Below are positions 16,634-25,522 of a stretch of 64,000 bases of DNA, in pieces. The notes under the pieces were generated by a model that saw nothing but the letters and a program-made list of their open reading frames with translations, searched no databases and had not been told where the DNA came from. Position numbers and translations under genes: made by a program. The DNA lies in the NCBI GenBank assembly GCA_020634245.1, contig JACKCC010000023.1, positions 1-64,000 on the forward strand. Direction: 5' to 3'. How positions within the stretch are numbered: the stretch's first letter is position 1; each line of letters starts with the position of its first letter. This DNA comes from Ardenticatenaceae bacterium (GTDB taxonomy: Bacteria; Chloroflexota; Anaerolineae; Promineifilales; Promineifilaceae).

Positions 16634-19528
16634 ATGGAAGAAAAGCTAACTGCAAGTGGCGCCATTCAACACACGAGCCGTTTATTTATTGTTGTTTTCC
16701 TTCTGGTGATTATTGCCGGTTGTCAGGAAAAACAACTTAATGATGAAACAATGATGGTGGAAACGGCCGTTCCCACCGCCACCGCCACCTTAGAAGCAAA
16801 ACCCAACCCCGAAATTGAAGGGAAAATTGCCGTCACCAGCCCAGACCCGGTCAACGTCACGATGATTGCCGCCGCGAATTTGGCCGCCGCCAATATTGAC
16901 CCCCTGCCGGCAAACATCAGTCTGGTGAGTGATGTGTATGCGATTGATGCGGGAGATACGGCCGTTACCGGGCAAATCGCCATCAACGCCCCAACAAATA
17001 CAGACGTTACTTTGCTCGATTTATACGGCTGGGTTGGCACAGCCTGGGTATTTATCCCTTCCAAATATGATCCCACCACACAGCAGCGGCACACTGCCGA
17101 CCACACGCTGTTTCAAGCCATCACTTTAGGACAGACCGAACCGCCCGACCCAATGACAGTCGGTGGCATATGGAGCGAAGAAGCCAATGTGGAAACATGG
17201 TCTGAACAATTCACGGAAACTATCGTCAACACCTTACATTTGGCCGCCGACGGGGAACTGGAAGGCTCGCTTTCCGACGTTCCCGCAGGCATAGCAAATC
17301 CGTACCTGAAACTGACCAATGTTAGCAGTGAAATTGAGGCCGATGCGTTATCGGCGCTTCTGGCTGATGAATCGGCCCAGACAACGCAAATAGAAGCCGT
17401 TATTGAAATGGTGGAACCTTATGCCGGTGTCAACCTCAACTATCAAGGAGTAGCTGCCGACCAAAAAGAGGCCTTCACCACCTTTGTCCAAAATCTCGCC
17501 GCAGCCTTAGAAACGCAGGAGAAAAATCTCATCCTTACCCTCCCCAGCCCACAAGATGAGGCAAGCGACCTTGAGGGATATGATTGGCCAGTGCTAGGAA
17601 AGATAGCTGACAGCGTCTATCTTCAACTTCCCCTCGATCCACACGAGTATGGGGCAGAAGGAACAGTCGATCAGTTACTGACCTGGGCTACAGACAACAT
17701 TGATCGCCGCAAATTGGTAGCCCTCATTCCCACCGGCCCCGTTATCCAATCAGGAGATACTTGGACAGCATTGACAGCAGAAGAACAACGGACGCATTTT
17801 GGCGACGTGCAGTTTGTTACCGATTCGGCAGCGTATGAGCCAGAAACGCCAATTGAAGTGACCCTTTCTGGCAGCATCTCGCCTATACAATGGAATGAAG
17901 CCAGTTCAGCCTATCATTACACCTATGAAGGTAATGAAGTATGGTTGGCGCACCCGGCTACAGTCGCTTTTCGGATGGAAACGGCCGTCAAGCACAATCT
18001 GCAAGGTATCGCCTTTACCACGCCAACCCAACTGCCCGATCCGGCGCAGACAGTTGATCCTGCCATCGTCTGGACCGTTTTAGACGACGAGGGGAACATC
18101 ATTGTGACAAAAAGCGGTGACGAAACTTCTTTCACATGGGAAGGCCCAACTGAGCCTGGTGAGTTCATGCTCCAGGTTGATTTCGTTTCGGGAGATGTAA
18201 CCACGTCGCTAGACACGCTGCCCATTACCGTTGCCGCTGCCGAAGAAAGCGATGAGAGCACAGAAATCGTTACCGGCATTATTAAGTGGAACGCCTATGT
18301 GCGTCTCGGCCCCGGCGAAAGCTATGACAAATTCCCCTTTCCCCTTCATAAAGATACCGAAATAGCGATTATTGGTCGTGACGAATTTGGTTATTGGCTT
18401 CAGGTCGTTTTTTCAGATGCGGATGGGGAACAAACAGGTTGGGTTGCCGCCAGCTTAATCATCGTCGATCCGGCTTTTGACATTGACATGCTTGAAAACA
18501 CAAGTGAAACAGTCTCGGCTGTGGCCCAAGCGCCAACAACCGGGTCTACATCCGAAACAGCCACACCTGTCCCCTCCTCAGGACCACCACCGCCTGTTTC
18601 TGCGCCACCGGTAGTGTTTGGCGGCTTTGAATTGGGTGGGCAAACGCACACATTTAGCAATCCGGGCCTCATGGCTTCAGCCGGTATGACCTGGGTCAAA
18701 TTCCAGCATAAATGGGGCGAAGGCAGTAATCCCAATGATTTGGCCGGGCGGATCAACAGCGCCCATGCCGCCGGATTCAAGGTATTGTTAAGCATTCCCG
18801 GCTCGAACACCTATCCCGAAAGTATCAACTTTGAAGAATATGTCCAATTCCTGGCCGGCGTAGCCGCCTTAGGCCCGGATGCCATTGAAGTTTGGAACGA
18901 GATGAATATCGATTTTGAATGGCCTGCCGGGCAAATCGATCCGGCCGGCTACGTCAACAATATGCTTGCGCCCGCTTATAATGCCATCAAATCGGCGAAT
19001 CCCAACGTGATGGTTATTAGCGGTGCGCCCGCGCCAACTGGTTTCGATAACGGCACCAACGCCTGGGCCGACAACCGCTACATGTCCGGTATGCTGGCCG
19101 CCGGTGGTGCCAGCTACGCCGACTGCATTGGGGCGCATTACAACGCCGGGGCCAGTTCGCCATCGCTAAGTACAGGTCATCCAACGGGCAGCGCCCATTA
19201 CAGTTGGTATTTGCTACCGACCATAAATGTCTATGCGCAATTGGGCAAGCCTGTGTGCTTCACCGAGTTAGGCTATCTGTCGGGAGAAGATTATGGCGGT
19301 GTGCCCGAACGATTTGGCTGGGCCGCAGGGACGACAGTGGCCCAACACGCGGCCTGGTTAGCCGAGGCTGTCAGCGTGGCTGCCAATACGGGAAAGGTTC
19401 GGCTGATTATTGTCTTTAATGTTGATTTTACCTATTGGGGTGATGACCCTCAGGCGGGTTATGCGATGATTCGCAAAGACGGCGGCTGCCCTGCTTGTGA
19501 AACGTTGGCGCGTGTTATGGGCCGATGA
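16634..19528 (+). CDS. Large lipoprotein: GH18-like region, SH3b domain and clan GH-A glycosidase-like domain
   Basis: A 964-residue exported lipoprotein. ATG 16634 is preferred over ATG 16628 because the GGAGG at 16620 is then 9-10 bases upstream. The lipobox is VIIAGC (Cys at ~30). Residues ~60-180 are beta-rich. Residues ~270-530 resemble a GH18-type barrel (QGVAADQKEAFTTFVQNLA, RRKLVALIPTGPVI). Residues ~545-620 are a bacterial SH3 domain (AYVRLGPGESYDKF, GYWLQVVF), followed by a Pro/Ser/Thr linker. The last ~300 residues form a second barrel with a probable acid/base Glu in EVWNEMNIDFEW and a probable nucleophile Glu in CFTELGYLSG, the clan GH-A spacing. The N-terminal barrel lacks an obvious DxxDxDxE motif and may be inactive. 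Cell-wall or polysaccharide targeting is inferred. Confidence 0.78.
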   Translation: MEEKLTASGAIQHTSRLFIVVFLLVIIAGCQEKQLNDETMMVETAVPTATATLEAKPNPEIEGKIAVTSPDPVNVTMIAAANLAAANIDPLPANISLVSDVYAIDAGDTAVTGQIAINAPTNTDVTLLDLYGWVGTAWVFIPSKYDPTTQQRHTADHTLFQAITLGQTEPPDPMTVGGIWSEEANVETWSEQFTETIVNTLHLAADGELEGSLSDVPAGIANPYLKLTNVSSEIEADALSALLADESAQTTQIEAVIEMVEPYAGVNLNYQGVAADQKEAFTTFVQNLAAALETQEKNLILTLPSPQDEASDLEGYDWPVLGKIADSVYLQLPLDPHEYGAEGTVDQLLTWATDNIDRRKLVALIPTGPVIQSGDTWTALTAEEQRTHFGDVQFVTDSAAYEPETPIEVTLSGSISPIQWNEASSAYHYTYEGNEVWLAHPATVAFRMETAVKHNLQGIAFTTPTQLPDPAQTVDPAIVWTVLDDEGNIIVTKSGDETSFTWEGPTEPGEFMLQVDFVSGDVTTSLDTLPITVAAAEESDESTEIVTGIIKWNAYVRLGPGESYDKFPFPLHKDTEIAIIGRDEFGYWLQVVFSDADGEQTGWVAASLIIVDPAFDIDMLENTSETVSAVAQAPTTGSTSETATPVPSSGPPPPVSAPPVVFGGFELGGQTHTFSNPGLMASAGMTWVKFQHKWGEGSNPNDLAGRINSAHAAGFKVLLSIPGSNTYPESINFEEYVQFLAGVAALGPDAIEVWNEMNIDFEWPAGQIDPAGYVNNMLAPAYNAIKSANPNVMVISGAPAPTGFDNGTNAWADNRYMSGMLAAGGASYADCIGAHYNAGASSPSLSTGHPTGSAHYSWYLLPTINVYAQLGKPVCFTELGYLSGEDYGGVPERFGWAAGTTVAQHAAWLAEAVSVAANTGKVRLIIVFNVDFTYWGDDPQAGYAMIRKDGGCPACETLARVMGR

Positions 19529-19838
19529 GGCCGAGTTGTCAACTAAATCGCGTAAACGACCGAACCTATTTTTGCTGGGAGTAGCTGCTTTTATCATTGT
19601 TCTGTGTAGCGCTGCATTACTGCTAGCTGTCAACAACAGCAGCGGAGGCACAGGACTGAGTACAACTTTTTGTATGGGGATAACAACAACACCCCGATGG
19701 CAGGCAGGCATCGCCTGGACGTCACCTATTTCCAGTTATATGCCACCGCTTTTGGTTTCTCGCTACAAGCTATGTGTGGATTTACCGCCAGGGCTGGCTC
19801 CCAAACGGATCAATGGAGAATTGATGCTGCCACCGTGA
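19497..19838 (+). CDS. Small membrane-anchored protein of unknown function
   Basis: A possible 113-residue protein beginning at GTG 19497 and overlapping the end of the lipoprotein gene by 32 bases; a start inside the frame, for example TTG near 19536, is also possible. It has a basic stretch (KSRKRP), one hydrophobic segment (NLFLLGVAAFIIVLCSAALL, about residues 23-42), and an outside part of ~70 residues with two cysteines. I do not recognise a family. The overlap and shared direction suggest coupling to the glycosidase-like lipoprotein. There is no independent ribosome-binding site. Confidence 0.45.
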   Translation: MKRWRVLWADEAELSTKSRKRPNLFLLGVAAFIIVLCSAALLLAVNNSSGGTGLSTTFCMGITTTPRWQAGIAWTSPISSYMPPLLVSRYKLCVDLPPGLAPKRINGELMLPP

Positions 19839-19862
19839 GCTGTTAGCTCCAGCGAAAAATAG

Positions 19863-20759
19863 TCAGCGATCCATCCACAATTCAGCAGGTGTTTCAATGC
19901 AAGTGTCCGTATCTGGGTCTAAATAGGTTTGGTAGAATGTCTCTATATCCATATCAGTTGCTTCTTGCAGTGGTTTATAATACTGTTCACCAAATGTTCC
20001 TAACCCTCGGGTTCCATTTAACGCCTCTGCAAACGACAATTCCTTTTCTGGTGCCCATACTACAACCGCTCCAGTACTATTCTGGATGCAGCCTTGTACA
20101 TAATCATCTATAAAATCAGCAGAAGAACCATATGCCACAAGTATGCCTTTTTCTGGATAAAAAAGAGCAGCATGGAATAAATTAATCTCTCCATGAGAAT
20201 ATCCGTAAGTGTCTATCTTTACTTCTGCTGGCCGACCATAAGTATTGAGAATCTCAGAAACAGAATGAATTTTACTACTAGGCCTGAGAGAGGCAGATTC
20301 AATCAGCGTTACTATCCCATTTTCAATTAAATAGTGTTGTGCAATCACTTCTCTTCTTGAAAGCTCTTGTGATACTGGCAGATCCACGCTTACAGTATAG
20401 GCTGTGTCTAACTCAGAGTCTGCATTTGTTAACAATACCGTTGCAACTGCGTTTAATAGCGGTTCAACTGTTTCCCACTTTGTTTCTCCAGGGATAATCC
20501 CCCAGAAACAAGGTAATTTACAGTTTTCATTTGTTCTATAAAGCTCCGATGCTATTGCTTCTTTTTCCACAAGTGACAAAGTCGGGATTGGAGATGGAAC
20601 TGAAGCTATCGTTGCGGCGGGGATGACAGAGATCTCTGTCGTTACAAAAGCCGCCGTATTTGAGTCGAGCGCAGGTTGACAAGCTACGAGAATCAACAAT
20701 GGCAGAATCAAGAAGCTGCATAAACCCAAAAAACTTGGTCTGCTTGGCTCTATTTTCAT
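19863..20759 (-). CDS. Lipoprotein of unknown function
   Basis: A 298-residue exported protein. The signal peptide ends in a lipobox, LILVACQ (Cys at ~27), followed by a Thr/Pro/Ser-rich linker. The mature domain begins around residue 75 with CKLPCFWGIIPGETKW, where two cysteines flank a Leu-Pro pair and are followed by PGxT, and continues as an alternating alpha/beta fold. A second cysteine pair (GCIQNS and DTCIETP) could form disulfides. I do not recognise an enzyme family. The gene is convergent with the small membrane protein, has no ACGGCCGT site, and uses more A/T-rich codons than its neighbours, which could mean later acquisition. Confidence 0.65.
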   Translation of the reverse strand: MKIEPSRPSFLGLCSFLILPLLILVACQPALDSNTAAFVTTEISVIPAATIASVPSPIPTLSLVEKEAIASELYRTNENCKLPCFWGIIPGETKWETVEPLLNAVATVLLTNADSELDTAYTVSVDLPVSQELSRREVIAQHYLIENGIVTLIESASLRPSSKIHSVSEILNTYGRPAEVKIDTYGYSHGEINLFHAALFYPEKGILVAYGSSADFIDDYVQGCIQNSTGAVVVWAPEKELSFAEALNGTRGLGTFGEQYYKPLQEATDMDIETFYQTYLDPDTDTCIETPAELWMDR

Positions 20760-20788
20760 TTTTAGCGCCCCTATTAAGAGAACGTTGG

Positions 20789-21355
20789 TTACGGCCGTAA
20801 CCCCGCCAACAAATGCACAGTCATACGGCCGTTCTCAAAATCAATCGCCTGCACCACCTCATCCGTATCCGGCAGGAGCAGTTCCCCCGATTCGCCGCGC
20901 ACGACAAACACATTGTTGGCACCCGTCTCCATCACCTGCACCAGTTCGCCCAACTCTTCACCTTCATCGGTGAAAACTTGCAGCCCTTCCAGTTGATACA
21001 GGTAATATTCCCCTTCCTCCAGGGGAATTGCTTCACTTTCCGGCACTTGCAGCCACTCGCCGCGCAAATCCTGCGCAGCCTCTCGACTGTCATAACCGGC
21101 CAGTTTCAGCAAAATCAACTCGCCATGAAAGCGGGCCGCTTCCACGTCAAACGGCTGCGGATCATCTTCACCAATCCAGACTGTTTCCAGCCAGGTAAAC
21201 CGCTCCGGCAAATCGGTGTGCGGTACCACCCGCACCTCGCCGCGCACGCCATGCGGCTTCTGGATGCGGCCAATGATCAAAAAAGCAGGCTCGTCAGATT
21301 GACCTGCTGAGCCTGCCTCTATTTTTTTGTTGTTGGGAATCTCTTTTTTCGCCAA
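20789..21355 (-). CDS. rimM: 16S rRNA processing protein RimM
   Basis: RimM binds ribosomal protein S19 and helps mature the head of the 30S subunit. The 188 residues contain the N-terminal RimM barrel (LIIGRIQKPHGVRGEVRV at ~26-43; FHGELILLKLAGYDSREAA at ~76-94) and the C-terminal PRC-barrel (EYYLYQLEGLQVFTDEGEELG to the end). The length is normal. The start is uncertain: TTG 21355 is used here, preceding a low-conservation MAKKEIPNNKK extension. It is last in the gene run ffh-rpsP-khpA-rimM, five bases after khpA. trmD, often next, is not seen; the strand instead ends before a lipoprotein gene. Confidence 0.93.
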   Translation of the reverse strand: MAKKEIPNNKKIEAGSAGQSDEPAFLIIGRIQKPHGVRGEVRVVPHTDLPERFTWLETVWIGEDDPQPFDVEAARFHGELILLKLAGYDSREAAQDLRGEWLQVPESEAIPLEEGEYYLYQLEGLQVFTDEGEELGELVQVMETGANNVFVVRGESGELLLPDTDEVVQAIDFENGRMTVHLLAGLRP

Positions 21356-21360
21356 ATCGA

Positions 21361-21597
21361 TTATCTGTTCTCTAAAATTTCTACCGAGACGCGCTGGCCC
21401 TTTTTGGCTGCCGCTACCTGAACGATAGAACGGATGGAGTTGATCACCCGGCCGCTTTTGCCAATGATCCGCCCCATATCCGGTTGGGCAACGGAGACCT
21501 CAACGATAGTACCGGAACGATCTTCAACCTCGTCCACCTGCACGTCGTCGGGATTATCGACCAGCGATTTGACGATAAATTCAACGAGTTCTTTCAT
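21361..21597 (-). CDS. khpA: KH-domain RNA-binding protein KhpA
   Basis: A 78-residue single KH-domain protein (YlqC/KhpA family), usually partnered with KhpB in regulating RNAs tied to cell elongation and division. The family start MKELVEFIVKSLVDNPDDVQ is present. The RNA-binding GxxG loop is visible in RIIGKSGRVINSIR (residues ~44-57), followed by the VSVEILE end. It is located two bases after rpsP and five before rimM, the standard arrangement in many bacteria, and is certainly cotranscribed with them. Confidence 0.93.
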   Translation of the reverse strand: MKELVEFIVKSLVDNPDDVQVDEVEDRSGTIVEVSVAQPDMGRIIGKSGRVINSIRSIVQVAAAKKGQRVSVEILENR

Positions 21598-21599
21598 GC

Positions 21600-21959
21600 T
21601 TATTCTTCTTCTTCGGCAGCGACAGCAACCGCTTCGGCAACGGCCGTTTCATCCACCGTACCGTCTACCTCAGCCGCCAAAGCTGCCAAAGTCTCGCCAG
21701 CGCGCAAACGCTGCAAGCGATCATACGTACCCTGCTTTTCCAGCAAACGCCGTACCGCATCCGAAGGCTGTGCGCCAACGTTCAACCAATGCAGCGCCCG
21801 CGCCTCAGAAATTTTGAAGCTGACGCCGCTCACCAACGGGTCGTAATTGCCGATATTTTCCACGATACGGCCGTCACGCTTACTTCTGACATCACTCACA
21901 ACAACCCGGTAACTGGGCTGTCCTTTTTTACCAGTTCGACTTAAACGAATTCGAAGCAT
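21600..21959 (-). CDS. rpsP: 30S ribosomal protein S16
   Basis: Structural protein of the small ribosomal subunit, 119 residues. The conserved start MLRIRLSRTGKKGQPSYRVV and the VENIGNYDPL motif (residues ~35-44) are typical, as is ALHWLNVGAQPSDAVRRLL. The core ends near residue 90; an acidic, alanine-rich tail (VAEAVAVAAEEEE) extends it, a variable feature of the family. It lies between ffh and khpA on the same strand. The spacer to ffh (21960-22071) is a low-complexity, self-complementary tract. Confidence 0.96.
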   Translation of the reverse strand: MLRIRLSRTGKKGQPSYRVVVSDVRSKRDGRIVENIGNYDPLVSGVSFKISEARALHWLNVGAQPSDAVRRLLEKQGTYDRLQRLRAGETLAALAAEVDGTVDETAVAEAVAVAAEEEE

Positions 21960-22071
21960 CTCTTGTCACAATCTCCACTTTTTTAGTTATTAGTTATTAG
22001 TTATTGGTTGCTGGTCGTTAGTTACTGGCCGCTGGCCATACCACCAGCTACTAGCTACCAACTACCAGCCG
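21960..22071. repeat. Low-complexity, self-complementary spacer
   Basis: The spacer between ffh and rpsP is made of iterated TTAGTTATTAG and CCAGCTACTAGCTACC words that can pair imperfectly with each other across TTGCTGGTCGTTAG and CTACCAACTACCAGC. It may be an intra-operon hairpin. There is no gene and no sharp terminator T-run on the minus strand. Confidence 0.5.
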
Positions 22072-23403
22072 CTAAAATCGGCCCATCAAATTGCCCAGAT
22101 TACCCATACCGCGACCGCCACGCAGTTGTTTCATCATCTTCTGCATCTCTTGGAACTGCTTCAGCAGCGCATTCACTTCCTGCACCGACGTTCCAGAACC
22201 AGCAGCCACACGCCGTTTACGGCTGGCTTTCAAAATCTTCGGATTTTGTCGTTCATGCGGCGTCATCGACTGGATGATCGCTTCAATGCGCTTCAAATCC
22301 TTCTCAGCACCGCTCAGATCAACATCCTTGGCCATTTTATTCATACCCGGAATCATTTCCAGCAGCTGCCCAATCGGTCCCAATTTTCGAACCTGCTGCA
22401 TCTGCTTCAAAAAATCATCCAGCGTAAACTCGCCCTTCAACAGGCGCTGGCCGGCTTTTTGGGCCTCTTCCTGATCCATTTCCGTCTGCGCTTTTTCGAT
22501 CAGCGTCATCACATCGCCCATGCCCAGGATACGATTGGCCAGCCGATCGGGATGGAACATCTCAATCTCGCTAAGTTTTTCGCCTGTACCCAGGAATTTG
22601 ATGGGAACGCCGGTCACTTCACGCATGGAAATGGCCGCACCGCCGCGCGCATCACCGTCCACCTTTGTCATAATCAGGCCAGTAATGTTCACAGCATTGT
22701 TAAAGTCAGTGGCGACACGGACCGCTTCCTGACCCGTCATGGCGTCGGCAACCAACAGTGTCTCAATCGGTTCGACTTTGGCTTTGATAGACTTGATTTC
22801 GTCCATCATCATCTCGTCGATGTTGAGGCGGCCGGCCGTATCCAGGATGACGGTGGTCATTCCGGTTTTTTGGGCTTGCTTAACACCGTTATGGCAAACC
22901 TTCACCGGATCCGCGTCAGGTCCTTCGTCGTAAACAGGGATGTCCAGTTGCCGGCCAAGCGTTTGGAGCTGATCAATAGCAGCAGGACGATACACGTCAG
23001 CCCCGACCAGTAACGGCCGTCTCCCTTGTTTACGCAAATACAAAGCCAGCTTCCCGGCCATCGTCGTCTTACCGGCCCCTTGCAGCCCTACCAGCATAAT
23101 CACTGCCGGTGACTGCAGACCCAGATTCAGACGGCCCGGTTCGCCCAATGTGTTAATCAACTCATCATGAACAATCTTCACCACCTGCTGCCCCGGCGAC
23201 AGGCTGCGCATAACCTCATGCCCCACGGCACGCTCACGGACCCGGTTAACAAAGCTTTTGACAACCTTAAAGTTAACGTCGGCCTCCAAAAGAGCCAGAC
23301 GCACCTCGCGCATTGCCTTATCAACATCCGCCTCGGTCAACTTCCCCCGCCGCTGCAGGGTATCAAATACAGATTGTAGTCGACTGCCTAACGATTCAAA
23401 CAC
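22072..23403 (-). CDS. ffh: Signal recognition particle protein Ffh (SRP54 homologue)
   Basis: GTPase subunit of the signal recognition particle, which binds signal peptides of nascent membrane and secreted proteins and docks with FtsY. The 443 residues start at GTG 23403 (FESLGSRLQSVFDTL). They contain the N domain, the G domain with P-loop GLQGAGKTTMAGKLA (~residues 108-122), DTAGR (~190), TKVDGDARGG (~248), and the methionine-rich M domain (MQQVRKLGPIGQLLEMIPGM; MKQLRGGRGMG). SGS-like RNA-binding residues appear in SRKRRVAAGSGTS. The length is typical. A good promoter lies 37-65 bases upstream, and rpsP, khpA and rimM follow on the same strand. Confidence 0.97.
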   Translation of the reverse strand: MFESLGSRLQSVFDTLQRRGKLTEADVDKAMREVRLALLEADVNFKVVKSFVNRVRERAVGHEVMRSLSPGQQVVKIVHDELINTLGEPGRLNLGLQSPAVIMLVGLQGAGKTTMAGKLALYLRKQGRRPLLVGADVYRPAAIDQLQTLGRQLDIPVYDEGPDADPVKVCHNGVKQAQKTGMTTVILDTAGRLNIDEMMMDEIKSIKAKVEPIETLLVADAMTGQEAVRVATDFNNAVNITGLIMTKVDGDARGGAAISMREVTGVPIKFLGTGEKLSEIEMFHPDRLANRILGMGDVMTLIEKAQTEMDQEEAQKAGQRLLKGEFTLDDFLKQMQQVRKLGPIGQLLEMIPGMNKMAKDVDLSGAEKDLKRIEAIIQSMTPHERQNPKILKASRKRRVAAGSGTSVQEVNALLKQFQEMQKMMKQLRGGRGMGNLGNLMGRF

Positions 23404-23439
23404 AAAGACACCTTAGGTTACTAACTCACAAGACCAGGA

Positions 23440-23468
23440 ATTTTAACTTAGCCTCCCGTCACAGTCAA
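23440..23468 (-). promoter_or_regulatory. Sigma-70-type promoter for ffh-rpsP-khpA-rimM
   Basis: On the minus strand TTGACT (23468-23463) is followed, after a 17-base spacer, by TAAAAT (23445-23440). The start codon of ffh lies 37 bases downstream of the -10 box, with AAGGTG between them as ribosome-binding site. Confidence 0.7.
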
Positions 23469-23510
23469 GCCTTATTACATAAAAAACATAAACGACATAT
23501 TGAGATTGAA

Positions 23511-23539
23511 TTGAGTCCTGCTCCCCTTCATGATATACT
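23511..23539 (+). promoter_or_regulatory. Sigma-70-type promoter for the small zinc-ribbon protein
   Basis: TTGAGT (23511-23516) and TATACT (23534-23539) with a 17-base spacer, divergent from the ffh promoter. The gene start is 38 bases downstream, after AAAAAGGAG. Confidence 0.65.
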
Positions 23540-23577
23540 GAAACATTATTTTTTACCTCACAAAAAGGAGCTAGAAA

Positions 23578-23886
23578 ATGCCTAACCCTATCATCACAGG
23601 GGTAATTGTTGGGATAATCGCCGCCGCTGTTCTAATTACACTCAAAGTATATAAGTCAAATAATCCGAAGGCGTATACAGATGAAATGAATGGACCAGAA
23701 GCCCCTCCTCAGAAAACCCAAGCTGAAGATGATGATTTTAACTATCAATCTCCTTCAATTACATACGACGACACCTCCACAGGATCAGAGGATGAAGTCT
23801 GTAGCCATCATTCTACTTATTACGACCCCCGGAATGGTATATATGTTTGTAACGATTGTGGTGAGATTTGGAGTGATCAATGTTAA
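23578..23886 (+). CDS. Small membrane-anchored zinc-ribbon-like protein
   Basis: A 102-residue protein with a clear ribosome-binding site (AAAAAGGAG, eight bases before ATG). An N-terminal hydrophobic segment (about residues 4-22, ITGVIVGIIAAAVLITLKV) precedes an acidic, disordered linker (QAEDDDFNYQSPS). A C-terminal ribbon follows: C..H near the start (VCSHHSTYYD), CNDC in the middle and a last Cys at the C-terminus (SDQC), enough to bind one metal ion. No family is recognised. It is transcribed from its own promoter, divergently from ffh, and ends before a hairpin terminator shared with metK. Confidence 0.7.
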   Translation: MPNPIITGVIVGIIAAAVLITLKVYKSNNPKAYTDEMNGPEAPPQKTQAEDDDFNYQSPSITYDDTSTGSEDEVCSHHSTYYDPRNGIYVCNDCGEIWSDQC

Positions 23887-24006
23887 ACAGGCTTGTCATC
23901 ATCTGGCACATATTTAGAGCAATCTCTCGCACACTTTGGTCAGCTTCTAACCGGGTCAAAAACACGCTTTAGAAATCACTGGTAGCCTGCGTAATTCTTG
24001 CTTGAC

Positions 24007-24046
24007 AAAAACGTGATGCGCTCCTTGCATTACGCATCACGTTTTT
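24007..24046. terminator. Bidirectional terminator between the zinc-ribbon gene and metK
   Basis: AAAAACGTGATGCG and CGCATCACGTTTTT are perfectly complementary and flank a 12-base loop. The stem is bounded by A-runs and T-runs, so it can end transcription from both convergent genes. Confidence 0.85.
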
Positions 24047-24072
24047 ATGGATTGCTTTTTGATATAAATTAA

Positions 24073-25302
24073 CTAGACCAAAGATGGTTCTAGTTTGGTT
24101 GCTGCCTGGCGCAGCAATTCCGCTTTATCCGTATTTTCCCACGGCGCTTCAATGTCATCACGGCCAAAGTGACCGTATGCGGCCGTTGCCCGGTAAATCG
24201 GCCGGCGCAAATTCAAATCACGAATAATCGCGCCGGGACGCAGGTCGAAATGCTCATTGATTAACTGAACCAACTGTTCCGAAGAAAGTTTACCAGTGCC
24301 AAACGTCTCCACATTGATGCTCAATGGGTGGGCCACACCGATAGCATAAGCTACCTGCACTTCGCAACGCTCGGCCAGACCGGCGGCCACGATATTCTTG
24401 GCCACCCAGCGGGTCGCATAAGCGGCACTGCGATCCACTTTGGTGCAATCCTTGCCGCTGAAAGCACCACCACCATGCCGACCCATACCGCCATACGTAT
24501 CGACGATAATCTTGCGGCCGGTTACGCCGGCATCACCCATGGGGCCGCCAACCACGAAACGGCCGGTTGGATTGGTGTAAATCAACAGGTCATCATCAAC
24601 CAGATCGGTCGGCAGGACAGGCTTAATCACATGCTCAATCAACCCGGCACGAAGCGTCTTTTCATCAACTTCCGGCGCGTGCTGGGTGCTGATGAGTACG
24701 GTGTGGACACGCTTGGGCTTGCCATAGCTGTACTCAACTGTCACCTGTGATTTACCATCGGGACGCACCCAGGGCAATGTACCGTCCTTGCGAACCTGGG
24801 CCAGGCGGCGGGTGAGGTTGTGAGCCAGGTAAATGGGCAGCGGCATCAAGACATCGGTTTCGTTGCAGGCATAGCCAAACATCATACCCTGGTCACCAGC
24901 GCCGATAGCATTGATGGCGGCTTCTTCGTCGCCATTACTGCGATATTCAAGCGCTTTGTCTACACCCTGAGCAATGTCGGGGCTTTGACTGGCAATGGCG
25001 ACCTGCACGCCGCAGGTATTACCATCGAATCCTTTTTTGCTGTTATCGAAGCCAATCTCGTTGACGACTTTACGCACCAGTTCATCCATATTAACGAACG
25101 CGGTGGTAGTGATTTCGCCTAGCAAAAGTACAAAACCAGTTTTTATTGCTGTTTCACAGGCCACGCGGGCCATTGGATCCTGCTCCATGATAGCGTCCAA
25201 AACAGCGTCGCTGATTTGGTCACACATTTTGTCAGGATGTCCTTCGGTCACCGATTCTGATGTAAACAGAACGCTCGGTGATGTCATAAAATTATTGGTC
25301 AT
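24073..25302 (-). CDS. metK: S-adenosylmethionine synthetase
   Basis: Makes S-adenosylmethionine from methionine and ATP; a cytoplasmic tetramer. The 409 residues show all signatures: FTSESVTEGHPDKMCDQISD (~13-32), the ATP-binding hexapeptide GAGDQG (~135-140), the P-loop-like GGAFSGKDCTKVDRSAAY (~277-294), and the C-terminal IRDLNLRRPIYRATAAYGHFGR. An excellent ribosome-binding site (GGAGGT) precedes ATG 25302. The leader contains a SAM-I riboswitch and an intrinsic terminator, so expression should fall when SAM is abundant. It is a monocistronic unit closed by the hairpin at 24007. Confidence 0.98.
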   Translation of the reverse strand: MTNNFMTSPSVLFTSESVTEGHPDKMCDQISDAVLDAIMEQDPMARVACETAIKTGFVLLLGEITTTAFVNMDELVRKVVNEIGFDNSKKGFDGNTCGVQVAIASQSPDIAQGVDKALEYRSNGDEEAAINAIGAGDQGMMFGYACNETDVLMPLPIYLAHNLTRRLAQVRKDGTLPWVRPDGKSQVTVEYSYGKPKRVHTVLISTQHAPEVDEKTLRAGLIEHVIKPVLPTDLVDDDLLIYTNPTGRFVVGGPMGDAGVTGRKIIVDTYGGMGRHGGGAFSGKDCTKVDRSAAYATRWVAKNIVAAGLAERCEVQVAYAIGVAHPLSINVETFGTGKLSSEQLVQLINEHFDLRPGAIIRDLNLRRPIYRATAAYGHFGRDDIEAPWENTDKAELLRQAATKLEPSLV

Positions 25303-25311
25303 TATGTTACC

Positions 25312-25346
25312 TCCAAAAATAAAAAACCTCTTGCGGGGGCAAGAGG
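25312..25346 (-). terminator. Riboswitch-controlled terminator of metK
   Basis: On the minus strand CCTCTTGCCCCCGCAAGAGG folds as a tight hairpin followed by TTTTTTATTTTT. It lies between the SAM-I aptamer and the metK ribosome-binding site. Confidence 0.88.
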
Positions 25347-25369
25347 CGAACGGTTTACTACATCTGTCT

Positions 25370-25468
25370 CTTATCTCCCAGCAAATGCTGACGGAATTAG
25401 CACCTTCCCTTTATGGGGGGGTTGCTGCAGTTTCATCGGGCCGGTCCCTAGACTGCTCCTGATAAGGA
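25370..25468 (-). promoter_or_regulatory. SAM-I (S-box) riboswitch aptamer
   Basis: The minus strand carries the S-box consensus in order: CTTATC at the 5' side of P1, a GAGCAG box, AGGGACCGGCCCGATGAA, GCAACC, then AGGTGCTAATTCC, with GATAAG closing P1 at 25370-25375. Binding of SAM to this fold normally lets the downstream terminator form. The position directly upstream of metK fits the known regulon. Confidence 0.92.
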
Positions 25469-25494
25469 TATTAAATTGTTAGAATCAAGAGAAA

Positions 25495-25522
25495 AGTATA
25501 GCGGATTACCCCACTTTGTCAA
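25495..25522 (-). promoter_or_regulatory. metK promoter
   Basis: TTGACA (25522-25517), a 16-base spacer and TATACT (25500-25495) on the minus strand. Transcription would begin about 20 bases before the riboswitch. Confidence 0.8.
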
